Positions 1 through 5,979 of a stretch of DNA of 7,023 nt are shown here, piece by piece (position 1 is the stretch's first letter; every line of letters starts with the position of its first letter). The notes beneath the pieces were generated by a model, which was not told the origin of the DNA, did no database searches, and was given only the letters and a program-made list of their open reading frames with translations. Source of the stretch: Marinospirillum sp. Lineage in GTDB: Bacteria; Pseudomonadota; Gammaproteobacteria; Pseudomonadales; Halomonadaceae. Made by a program: the position numbers and the translations under genes. The stretch lies in the NCBI RefSeq assembly GCF_014859565.1, contig NZ_JACUUA010000170.1:1-7023 (forward strand), in the 5' to 3' direction.

Positions 1-1
1 C

Positions 2-835
2 TGGATGCAGACCGACAGCTCTACACTGCATGCTTCTTTCCTGTACTCCACCCAGGACTACAGTGGTAAATTGACTTCCACCTATGAAGAAACCAGAAAG
101 GATTACACCAACTGGCAAGATAACGGTGCAAACTTTGCTACTTCACGTACTACCGAAACAGAAACTGAAGCACGCCGGTTTGAAGGCCAGCGCACTAACG
201 AGCAAGAAACAATCCAGGTGGGTGCCGCTTTCCGCAACATGATTTCTGAATCCACAGCTTTGACTGCAGTGGCTGCTTTCCGTATGGATACAACGGATAC
301 TGGCTCTGAGCTGAAGCGCGTTCAGGACATGAAAAAAGTGGACACGGTTAATGCTGCTGCCCTGAACACCAATAACACAACCGTAACTACTTACAACAGT
401 GCATTAGGTGCGATCACTCATTGGGAACGTAGTGAAGAGACCATGAGTCTGCCAATTACGCTGGCTCTGGAGCACAGTATCAATGAGCGCTGGACTGTTC
501 GTGCTGCTGCCAGCAAGGAAATTTATAAGTCTGAGGAAGTTTCACGTACTGATTACACTTACTCTGATGTTCCTGGAAACAGTCGTACTACCGACAAAGC
601 GAATACTTCCATTACTAATGGTGTTGTTAATACAACGCTGAATGACAGTACAAAGTCTGCTGCTGATAGCCGTGCGCTGACTGCTACTCGCACCACCACC
701 ACTGAAACCACCTGGAATGGTACTGCCAGTGTTGCTCTGGGTCTGGGTTATGCCAACAACGGTGTTTCCGTTGATGCACACTTCCAGACTGGTTCAGACA
801 CTCTGGGTACTGTGACTGTTGGCTACAACTGGTAA
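2..835 (+). CDS. Outer-membrane beta-barrel protein, C-terminal part (5' end outside window)
   Basis: The reading frame is open to the left edge (a Trp codon precedes the first ATG at 5), and that ATG has no ribosome binding site, so this is the 3' part of a longer gene. The 277 visible residues are Thr/Ser/Asn-rich. Stretches of alternating hydrophobic residues, such as IQVGAAF, LTAVAAF, LPITLALEH, WTVRAAAS and TASVALGLGY, are separated by polar segments rich in Thr and Glu. The protein ends in VTVGYNW, an aromatic terminal residue with alternating hydrophobics, which is the signature recognised by the BAM assembly machinery. This supports an outer-membrane barrel with long polar loops. The exact family (porin, adhesin or generic barrel) cannot be named from this part. 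No enzymatic motif is visible. The nearest downstream gene starts about 200 bp away behind a terminator-like hairpin, so it is probably a separate unit. Confidence 0.7.
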   Translation, partial: WMQTDSSTLHASFLYSTQDYSGKLTSTYEETRKDYTNWQDNGANFATSRTTETETEARRFEGQRTNEQETIQVGAAFRNMISESTALTAVAAFRMDTTDTGSELKRVQDMKKVDTVNAAALNTNNTTVTTYNSALGAITHWERSEETMSLPITLALEHSINERWTVRAAASKEIYKSEEVSRTDYTYSDVPGNSRTTDKANTSITNGVVNTTLNDSTKSAADSRALTATRTTTTETTWNGTASVALGLGYANNGVSVDAHFQTGSDTLGTVTVGYNW

Positions 836-866
836 GTTCTGCCTGATGTAGTGTGATGAGTAACAG

Positions 867-890
867 CCCGGCAACAGGGAAGTTTCCGGG
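867..890 (+). other. Stem-loop just downstream of the barrel gene
   Basis: CCCGG (867-871) pairs with CCGGG (886-890). After one C/T mismatch, AAC (873-875) pairs with GTT (882-884), leaving a six-base AGGGAA loop. No T-run follows, so it is not a textbook intrinsic terminator. It could protect the 3' end of the barrel mRNA or be incidental. Confidence 0.35.
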
Positions 891-892
891 TA

Positions 893-921
893 TTCACGAC
901 AGGATGTCCGACTGCTTTAAT
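893..921 (+). promoter_or_regulatory. Candidate sigma70 promoter for the small ORF/protease pair
   Basis: TTCACG (893-898) matches four of six bases of the -35 consensus. It lies 17 bases before TTTAAT (916-921), a -10 hexamer with one mismatch, preceded by TG at 913-914 (extended -10). It is the best promoter-like arrangement I found between the barrel gene and the GTG at 1033. However, the transcript would have to cross the hairpin and T-run at 964-991, which weakens the assignment. Confidence 0.3.
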
Positions 922-963
922 GCTTGTGCTTGAAGTGGTTTTTTAGCGTTTTTTTCATCTTTT

Positions 964-991
964 AGCCAGGCTTTCGGGGCTGGTTTTTTTT
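964..991 (+). terminator. Probable rho-independent terminator
   Basis: AGCCAG (964-969) pairs with CTGGTT (980-985) with one G-U pair. After a G/G mismatch, C971 pairs with G978 around a short loop. A run of eight T residues (984-991) follows directly. It most likely ends transcription of the barrel gene. It could act as an attenuator if the promoter at 893-921 is real. Confidence 0.6.
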
Positions 992-1021
992 GTCTTTTTA
1001 TATTGTTTTTCCAGATTTTTC

Positions 1022-1027
1022 AGGAGG
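1022..1027 (+). promoter_or_regulatory. Shine-Dalgarno AGGAGG that fixes the GTG start at 1033
   Basis: This is a perfect AGGAGG followed by a five-base spacer and GTG at 1033. It argues against the in-frame TTG at 1003, which lies only 11 bases after the terminator T-run and has no ribosome binding site. Confidence 0.75.
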
Positions 1028-1032
1028 TTCTG

Positions 1033-1275
1033 GTGACGGACTTTAATGACATGATCCGGGGGGTGTTGCTGCAGGAGCTGACTGAGCTGGTCAGTGGCAG
1101 TTATTGTGAAACCCATGGACATCAACCCCGGCAGGAAGACTTAACCCGTTATATTCTTGAGCAGACACCAGAGCGACTGACACAGAATTTGTTGCAATCC
1201 GGGCGTTTGCCGCCGGATACTTGTCAGCACTTTTCTCCGCTGGATGTTCAGAGTGCAATTAAATTGCTGGCTTAG
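1033..1275 (+). CDS. Small uncharacterised cytoplasmic protein (80 aa) overlapping the protease gene
   Basis: I do not recognise this protein. The GTG start is chosen because a perfect AGGAGG lies five bases upstream. The product has no signal peptide and no membrane segment. It looks helical: an N-terminal amphipathic segment (MIRGVLLQELTELV, about residues 7-20), a middle charged helix (EDLTRYILEQTPERLTQNLLQ, about 35-55) and a short C-terminal helix (PLDVQSAIKLLA). Cys25, His28, His30, Cys64 and His66 could in principle bind a metal, but this is only a residue pattern. Its last 32 bases overlap the start of the secreted protease in another frame. The protease ATG has no Shine-Dalgarno of its own, so the two are probably translationally coupled. 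A role linked to the protease (regulation, handling or inhibition inside the cell) is inference only; it could equally be an unrelated conserved small protein. Confidence 0.65.
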   Translation: MTDFNDMIRGVLLQELTELVSGSYCETHGHQPRQEDLTRYILEQTPERLTQNLLQSGRLPPDTCQHFSPLDVQSAIKLLA

Positions 1276-3373
1276 CCGGCTGATCAAAAGTTGTAGTTTC
1301 TTACTGCTGCTGGTGTTTTTTACCAGCAGGGTATTGGCTGATGCTGTGCTGGTGGCCTGGCAGCCTGCCGCCGTGGATTGGTCTCCGCAATATTTGGAGC
1401 AAGGCGGGGGGCAAGGCAGGGTGCAGGGTGAGCAGGTTGTAGCCGGTCAGTATCAGGATTATGTATTAGTGCGTTATGCACTGCCGGATCGAATCCAGCG
1501 CCTGGCATTTTTGCAGCAGATGCGTGCAACTCCGGGAGTGGTGTTTGCCGAGTTGGATCAAGCAGTGGTGGCACAATCCGGGCGCCCCGTGTATTTTCCG
1601 CTGCTGGGGCTGGCAGATGGTTTGCCCTTGCCACCCCGTAATTGTTATGACACACCCATTGCCATTATAGATAGTGGAGTGGATCGGTTTCATCCTGCCC
1701 TTGCTGCCGGGCATATTCTTTTCCGTGATGATATCAACCTGATTCCAACGGGTGGTATACAGGATGCCAGCGGGCACGGCACTCATATTGCTGGTCTGAT
1801 GCTGGCAGCAGAAACACCGGCTCAACAGGTGTCTGGTATCTGTTCGCACGGTCAGTTGTTATCCATACGCTTTCTTGGTCCGGCAGGTGGCAGCATCGCT
1901 GATGCGGTCAAGGGCATTTATCATGCTCTGGATGCGGATGTAAAAATCATTAATGCTTCCTGGGTTGCATCCAGTTCTCAGGCACTGGCTGATGCGGTAC
2001 AGGCAGCCAGTGATCGGGGAGTGCTGCTGGTTGCCGCTGCTGGTAACAGTGGCTGGTCACTGGATACTTTTCCCACTTACCCTGCCAGTTACGGAACCCG
2101 CATGCCACTGGTGGTTGGGGTTGCCAATATCAATCACCTGCAAACCCTGCATACTGGCGCTGGTGCCAGTAGTTATGGTGCCCATTCGGTGGATCTTGCT
2201 GCGCCGGGTGTAAGCCTGCGCAGCACCTGGTTAAGCGGTGGTTATGCTTACCAAACCGGAACGTCCATGTCGGCACCTTTGGTTTCCGCTGCAATGGCAG
2301 CAACCTGGCATCGTTTTCCTGCCGAGCCTGCTGCTGCAATCAAAGCAGCCCTGCTGAATAGTCTGACTCCTGCTGCGGCCTTGCAGGGCAAGCTGCGCTA
2401 CCCCGGCCATCTTAATGTCAGTCAGTTGTTGCAGGATTCTCCGCAGAATCTCTTTAAGCCGGTCTGGTTTAATTATGCCTGGCAGGAATATGCCGACATT
2501 CTGGAGTTTCAGGGTTATCAGCTGAATCAGGTGAGCCAGATCAACTGGCAGCCTGTAACCGGTGATCTGCGTTATTTGACTTTTCGGGTAGTGTCACCTG
2601 CTCGTTTGGAGGTGGATCTGCCTTTAGGCTGGGAAGGGGGTGGAACCCTGACCCTGAATGCTGCCGGTGATTTGTTGCAGTCAGTTATTATAAACGATGT
2701 AACGACTTTACCCCGCGCAGGAGCTTTGTCAGATCAGCAGGTTACTGAAAGACAGCGGCGGAGTTTTGACTGGGATGGTGCAGGGGTACAGTTGCAGCGT
2801 AATGACGGGTCAGGGCGCTGGGAGGCGGCTACTGTGGTGATGGATAATACCCAGGTGCTGAAGGTTTCCGGGCGTGATCTGTCAGCCGAGTGGGTTTTTA
2901 GTTTCAGTGGGCATCCGCGTCTGCGTTTGTATGAGCTGTATGCTCGCACTCCCAAAGGCTGGCATCAGCTGACTACAGCGGATGGCTGGGTACAAACTGC
3001 TGCAAATACTGGCAACCTGGTGATCAGTCAGCCGGACACCCTGCCCTGGGTGGAGCGTGAGAAAGTCGATGGCGCTGAGGTGCAGGTAGTGTATCTGAGC
3101 GTACTGACTGGTGTGCCTCCATCCAGTTCTTCACGTTGTTTTGTAGCTGGGCAGGTATATGCATCGGACAACGCACCACAAGTGCTGGTTTTGCGACAGT
3201 TTCGGGATGAAGTGCTGCTGACCAGTCGGCTGGGTAGAGCCTTTGTTTCCTTTTATTATGCACACTCACCCGGCTGGGTGGAGTGGATGCAGGACAAGCC
3301 ACGTTTACAGGCAGTTGTTCGCTGGTTGCTGGATGGCGTGGTGAGCTGTATCAGCTTCTGTTATTACGGCTAA
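1244..3373 (+). CDS. Secreted subtilisin-family (S8) serine protease with a CFI-box-like C-terminal domain
   Basis: This 709-residue precursor starts with a Sec signal peptide: basic residues, then hydrophobic SFLLLLVFF, with likely cleavage after VLA at residue 32. Residues about 35-110 resemble an inhibitor_I9-type propeptide (VLVRYALPD, then PGVVFAELD). The catalytic domain spans about 130-395 and has the full S8 set: Asp143 in IIDSGVD, His178 in SGHGTHIAGL, oxyanion Asn268 in AAAGNSG and Ser341 in GTSMSAP. Cys134 and Cys200 could form a disulfide. Residues about 400-620 are beta-rich and unassigned. A Ser-rich linker (PPSSSS) leads to Cys632 and a segment matching the CFI-box C-terminal domain, with LRQFRDEVLL, LGRAFVSFYY and a final helix. 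Its usual CFIATAAYGS-type opening is altered to CFVAGQVYAS. The ATG at 1244 lacks a clear ribosome binding site and overlaps the preceding gene by 32 bases; GTG at 1253 is an alternative start. Protease function is secure. Substrate and final location (periplasm, surface or medium) are unknown. Confidence 0.92.
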   Translation: MFRVQLNCWLSRLIKSCSFLLLLVFFTSRVLADAVLVAWQPAAVDWSPQYLEQGGGQGRVQGEQVVAGQYQDYVLVRYALPDRIQRLAFLQQMRATPGVVFAELDQAVVAQSGRPVYFPLLGLADGLPLPPRNCYDTPIAIIDSGVDRFHPALAAGHILFRDDINLIPTGGIQDASGHGTHIAGLMLAAETPAQQVSGICSHGQLLSIRFLGPAGGSIADAVKGIYHALDADVKIINASWVASSSQALADAVQAASDRGVLLVAAAGNSGWSLDTFPTYPASYGTRMPLVVGVANINHLQTLHTGAGASSYGAHSVDLAAPGVSLRSTWLSGGYAYQTGTSMSAPLVSAAMAATWHRFPAEPAAAIKAALLNSLTPAAALQGKLRYPGHLNVSQLLQDSPQNLFKPVWFNYAWQEYADILEFQGYQLNQVSQINWQPVTGDLRYLTFRVVSPARLEVDLPLGWEGGGTLTLNAAGDLLQSVIINDVTTLPRAGALSDQQVTERQRRSFDWDGAGVQLQRNDGSGRWEAATVVMDNTQVLKVSGRDLSAEWVFSFSGHPRLRLYELYARTPKGWHQLTTADGWVQTAANTGNLVISQPDTLPWVEREKVDGAEVQVVYLSVLTGVPPSSSSRCFVAGQVYASDNAPQVLVLRQFRDEVLLTSRLGRAFVSFYYAHSPGWVEWMQDKPRLQAVVRWLLDGVVSCISFCYYG

Positions 3374-3384
3374 TTGCGATTGTT

Positions 3385-3392
3385 TATAAAAT
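3385..3392 (+). promoter_or_regulatory. Possible -10 element (TATAAAAT) upstream of prfC
   Basis: TATAAAAT lies 12 bases after the protease stop codon. The only -35 candidates at suitable spacing (TTATTA at 3361-3366 and nearby shifts) are weak. A hairpin with a T-run at 3446-3468 lies between it and prfC. This is a low-confidence call. Confidence 0.2.
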
Positions 3393-3445
3393 CAAGATGG
3401 GTGAAAATATCAGTTAACTTTTCCAAATCGACGGATTCTCCTCTT

Positions 3446-3468
3446 AAAAGCCCTGTTGCTGGCTTTTT
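3446..3468 (+). terminator. Probable rho-independent terminator between the protease gene and prfC
   Basis: AAAAGCC (3446-3452) pairs perfectly with GGCTTTT (3461-3467) across an eight-base loop, and the T-run extends to 3468. The A-rich left arm and T-rich right arm are typical of an intrinsic terminator. It should end the protease transcript. It lies 50 bases before the prfC start, so it could also act as an attenuator if prfC is transcribed from further upstream. Confidence 0.6.
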
Positions 3469-3518
3469 GTCTGAGGTTGCTCTGTTCTGATCCGTGACTC
3501 AAAAGAAGACGCCAACTG

Positions 3519-5105
3519 ATGTCAAATAGCTCGATTACGCATGAAGTCTCACTTCGTCGCACCTTCGCCATTATTTCGCACCCTGATGCTGGTAAAACAA
3601 CCATCACCGAGAAACTGTTGCTGCTGGGTAAACTGATCCAGACTGCCGGAACGGTGAAGGGTAAAAAGAGTGACAAACACGCCACATCAGACTGGATGAC
3701 CATGGAGCAGGAGCGGGGGATTTCCATTACCTCCTCGGTGATGCAGTTTCCGTTTAATGATCGTATTGTTAATCTGCTGGATACCCCCGGTCACGAAGAC
3801 TTCTCGGAAGATACCTACCGCACCCTGACCGCTGTTGATTCGGCACTGATGGTGGTGGATGGTGCCAAGGGTGTTGAAGAACGCACCATCAAGTTGATGG
3901 ATGTTTGTCGACTGCGTGATACCCCCATTTTTTCTTTTGTGAACAAGCTGGATCGGGACATCCGTGATCCGATTGAACTGCTGGATGAAATTGAGGAAGT
4001 ATTAAAAATCCAGGCCGCTCCGATCAACTGGCCAATCGGTTCCGGTAAGTGGTTTAAAGGGGTGTATAACCTCTATACCGATGAGATTCATGTTTTTACA
4101 CCCGGTCAGGGGCATCTGCTGCCGGATGATGAGCGTATCCAAGGGCTGGATTCACAGCAAGCTCGTGATTTTCTCGGTGATGATTATGAGTCACTGGTGG
4201 AAGAGCTTGAGCTGGTGCAGGGTGCCACTCATCTCTGGGACGAAGCTGCGTTTCTGGCCGGTAAATTGACACCGGTGTACTTTGGTACTGCACTGGGTAA
4301 TTTTGGTGTGCGTGAAATGCTGGTTGATTTTGTTAACTGGGCTCCGGCTCCACGCCCCAGAGCAACCGAAACTCGGGTGGTTGAAGCCGGTGAAGAAAAG
4401 TTTTCCGGTTTTGTTTTTAAAATTCAGGCCAATATGGATCCAAAACACCGAGATCGTATTGCCTTTATGCGTATTTGCTCTGGCCGTTATTCCCGTGGTT
4501 TAAAAATGCGCCACTGTCGTATTGGCAAGGATGTGCGTATTGCTGATGCGGTGAATTTTATGGCGGGTGAACGGGAGTTGTTGGAAGAAGCCTGGTCCGG
4601 TGACATTATCGGTTTGCATAACCATGGCACCATCCAGATCGGTGATACTTTTACCGAGGGTGAAGAACTCAAGTTCACTGGTATTCCCCACTTTGCGCCA
4701 GAGTTATTCAAACGCGTACGCCCGAAAGATCCTTTGAAGATGAAGCAGTTGCAGAAGGGTTTGCAGCAACTATCTGAAGAAGGTGCAGTGCAGTTATTCC
4801 AGCCCTTTAAGAATAATGATCTGGTGCTGGGTGCGGTGGGTCAGCTGCAGTTCGAGGTGGTTATGTATCGCCTGCAGGATGAATACAAGGTGGATTGTAT
4901 GTATGAACCTGTGAATGTGCAGACTGCCCGTTGGATTGAGTGTGCCGATGCAAAAAAACTGGAGGATTTCCGTAACAAGGCTGAAGATAATCTAGGTAAG
5001 GATGGTTCAGGTTTGCTGACTTATCTGGCACCCACTCGGGTTAATTTGCAGGTAACCCAGGAGCGCTTCCCTGAGGTCGAGTTCCATTCGACCCGCGAGC
5101 ATTAA
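3519..5105 (+). CDS. prfC: Peptide chain release factor 3 (RF3)
   Basis: RF3 is a ribosome-associated translational GTPase that removes RF1/RF2 from the ribosome after peptide release. The 528-residue product has the family's usual length (E. coli RF3 is 529) and, from memory, resembles it throughout. The GTPase domain shows the P-loop HPDAGKTT (21-28), the switch I region [10 protein letters not shown] (62-71), G3 DTPGHEDF (88-95, with catalytic-type His92) and G4 NKLD (142-145). Further RF3 hallmarks are [28 protein letters not shown] and [10 protein letters not shown] in the later domains. The protein ends in FHSTREH, like the E. coli protein. The ATG at 3519 is preceded by a modest purine-rich AAGAAG about ten bases upstream. 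The gene stands alone on this strand after a terminator and converges with the regulator gene, whose stop codon is 23 bases away. Confidence 0.98.
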   Translation: MSNSSITHEVSLRRTFAIISHPDAGKTTITEKLLLLGKLIQTAGTVKGKKSDKHATSDWMTMEQERGISITSSVMQFPFNDRIVNLLDTPGHEDFSEDTYRTLTAVDSALMVVDGAKGVEERTIKLMDVCRLRDTPIFSFVNKLDRDIRDPIELLDEIEEVLKIQAAPINWPIGSGKWFKGVYNLYTDEIHVFTPGQGHLLPDDERIQGLDSQQARDFLGDDYESLVEELELVQGATHLWDEAAFLAGKLTPVYFGTALGNFGVREMLVDFVNWAPAPRPRATETRVVEAGEEKFSGFVFKIQANMDPKHRDRIAFMRICSGRYSRGLKMRHCRIGKDVRIADAVNFMAGERELLEEAWSGDIIGLHNHGTIQIGDTFTEGEELKFTGIPHFAPELFKRVRPKDPLKMKQLQKGLQQLSEEGAVQLFQPFKNNDLVLGAVGQLQFEVVMYRLQDEYKVDCMYEPVNVQTARWIECADAKKLEDFRNKAEDNLGKDGSGLLTYLAPTRVNLQVTQERFPEVEFHSTREH

Positions 5106-5128
5106 CAGGGAGCAGCATTTTTTTGGGC

Positions 5129-5806
5129 TCAGATGGCATGAGACCAGTCTTTATACCTGATTTCGCGCTGCACTGGCTCTTGCTGATAACGGTTGTGGGT
5201 GGGAATCAGCAGCTCTCGCTGTTTTCCATCCACTTCGAGAATTGCTCTGCCCAGACCCTCTGCTGGCGGTTGATCCAGCAGTCGGCTGGATACACGATAC
5301 ACCAGCTCACCACTATCCAGATGGAAAGGAATCCAGAGGCTTTCTATCCAACGGTAACCGGAGTGAAGGGTGGGTGTGGGTGCAGTAAAACGTGCCCAGT
5401 TTACACCGCCTTCAAAGGTACCGGATTCTTTTAACCACTGGTAAAGACTGCGAGCAGTTTCATCCAGCATGGGTAAATAGCTGTTGCCAATGATTTCGTT
5501 GCGATTGCGACAGCCGTTGACCGCAACGGTGGTTTCTGAGGCGGCCAGTACTCGCAAATCACAATCCAGCACCAGTGAAAAATGCAGATCTCGATTCACA
5601 CTGTCCAGCAGGGGTTGATCCATTTCCATCAGCGGAGCATCCAATGCCAGTTCCAACTCTTGGCGATACCGGGCGGATGGCAGAATATGTCCTCGTTCCC
5701 AACGGGATACAGCACCTTGATCTATGCCCAGCTTTTCTGCCAGTTGTTGCTGAGTCAGATTACGCGAACGTCTTAAGCGCTTGATGCGTTCTCCAAGATT
5801 TCTCAT
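5129..5806 (-). CDS. XRE-family transcriptional regulator with PAS-like sensor half
   Basis: This 225-residue protein has a clear N-terminal Cro/C1-type helix-turn-helix (about residues 4-57). The first helix is LTQQQLAEKLG (17-27) and the recognition helix region is DQGAVSRWERG (29-39). Residues about 75-178 look like a PAS fold: HFSLVLDCDLRVLAAS, a helical NEIIGNSYLPMLDE segment, then paired strands YRWIESLWIPF and ELVYRVSSRLL. It is therefore probably a cytoplasmic one-component regulator in which a ligand or redox signal sensed by the PAS-like half controls DNA binding. The ligand is unknown. The ATG at 5806 has GGAGAA (5811-5816) upstream at good spacing. A palindrome overlapping a -10 hexamer just upstream suggests autorepression. 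The asparaginase gene lies 168 bp upstream on the same strand. The HTH assignment is firm; the PAS assignment is my reading of the sequence without a profile search. Confidence 0.9.
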   Translation of the reverse strand: MRNLGERIKRLRRSRNLTQQQLAEKLGIDQGAVSRWERGHILPSARYRQELELALDAPLMEMDQPLLDSVNRDLHFSLVLDCDLRVLAASETTVAVNGCRNRNEIIGNSYLPMLDETARSLYQWLKESGTFEGGVNWARFTAPTPTLHSGYRWIESLWIPFHLDSGELVYRVSSRLLDQPPAEGLGRAILEVDGKQRELLIPTHNRYQQEPVQREIRYKDWSHAI

Positions 5807-5855
5807 GAGATTCTCCGTTGATCTTTCTCTGTTATTTTGTAGCTTTTCCCCAAAT

Positions 5856-5868
5856 AATGTTAAACATT
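5856..5868. promoter_or_regulatory. Perfect palindrome, likely operator of the XRE regulator
   Basis: AATGTT-A-AACATT is a perfect 6+1+6 inverted repeat 50 bases upstream of the regulator's ATG, overlapping its candidate -10 hexamer. Short odd palindromes of this size are typical binding sites for XRE dimers. The position predicts that binding would block RNA polymerase, i.e. autorepression. A longer inverted repeat, TGTAGCT (5838-5844) and AGCTACA (5878-5884), encloses it. Confidence 0.45.
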
Positions 5869-5871
5869 GTA
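5866..5871 (-). promoter_or_regulatory. Candidate -10 element of the XRE regulator promoter
   Basis: On the minus strand these bases read TACAAT, one mismatch from the -10 consensus and about 60 bases before the regulator's ATG. The -35 region at the proper distance is poor (ATGTCA with an 18-base spacer), which would suit an activated or weak promoter. It shares three bases with the palindrome at 5856-5868. Confidence 0.35.
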
Positions 5872-5963
5872 TGTTACAGCTACACCAATGACATACCTAA
5901 TATGTGGGGTATGCCTTAAAGCTTGAACCAGTTCACAGTCTGCTGAGGATTTACTTTTCCGGG

Positions 5964-5979
5964 TGTGACTGGCCTCACA
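5964..5979. promoter_or_regulatory. CRP/Vfr-like binding site across the asparaginase stop codon
   Basis: TGTGA (5964-5968), six bases, then TCACA (5975-5979) matches both half-sites of the CRP consensus exactly. TCA at 5975-5977 is also the complement of the asparaginase TGA stop. Its centre lies roughly 110 bp upstream of the transcription start implied by the candidate -10 of the regulator, so it could act on that promoter. As RNA it could form a five-pair hairpin, but no T-run follows on either strand. Confidence 0.4.

Noticed and set aside
5..7. ATG at 5 as the true start of the barrel protein
   Set aside because: The frame is open to the window edge, no ribosome binding site or signal peptide is present, and an outer-membrane protein needs an N-terminal signal.
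1003..1032. TTG at 1003 as the start of the small ORF
   Set aside because: It lies 11 bases after the terminator T-run with no Shine-Dalgarno, and the added residues read through the AGGAGG that serves the GTG at 1033.
1320..1849. Minus-strand ORFs opposite the protease gene
   Set aside because: They overlap the signal peptide, propeptide and catalytic regions of a clear S8 protease on the other strand and show no recognisable domain.
5075..5124. Terminator for prfC from GGTCGA/TCGACC (5075-5093) and the T7 run at 5118-5124
   Set aside because: The hairpin is perfect but lies inside the prfC coding end, and the T-run is 24 bases away, too far for an intrinsic terminator. No clear bidirectional terminator is visible in the short convergent gap.
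5964..5979. TGTGA/TCACA stem as terminator of the asparaginase
   Set aside because: Only five pairs and no T-run on either strand; it fits a CRP-type protein site better.
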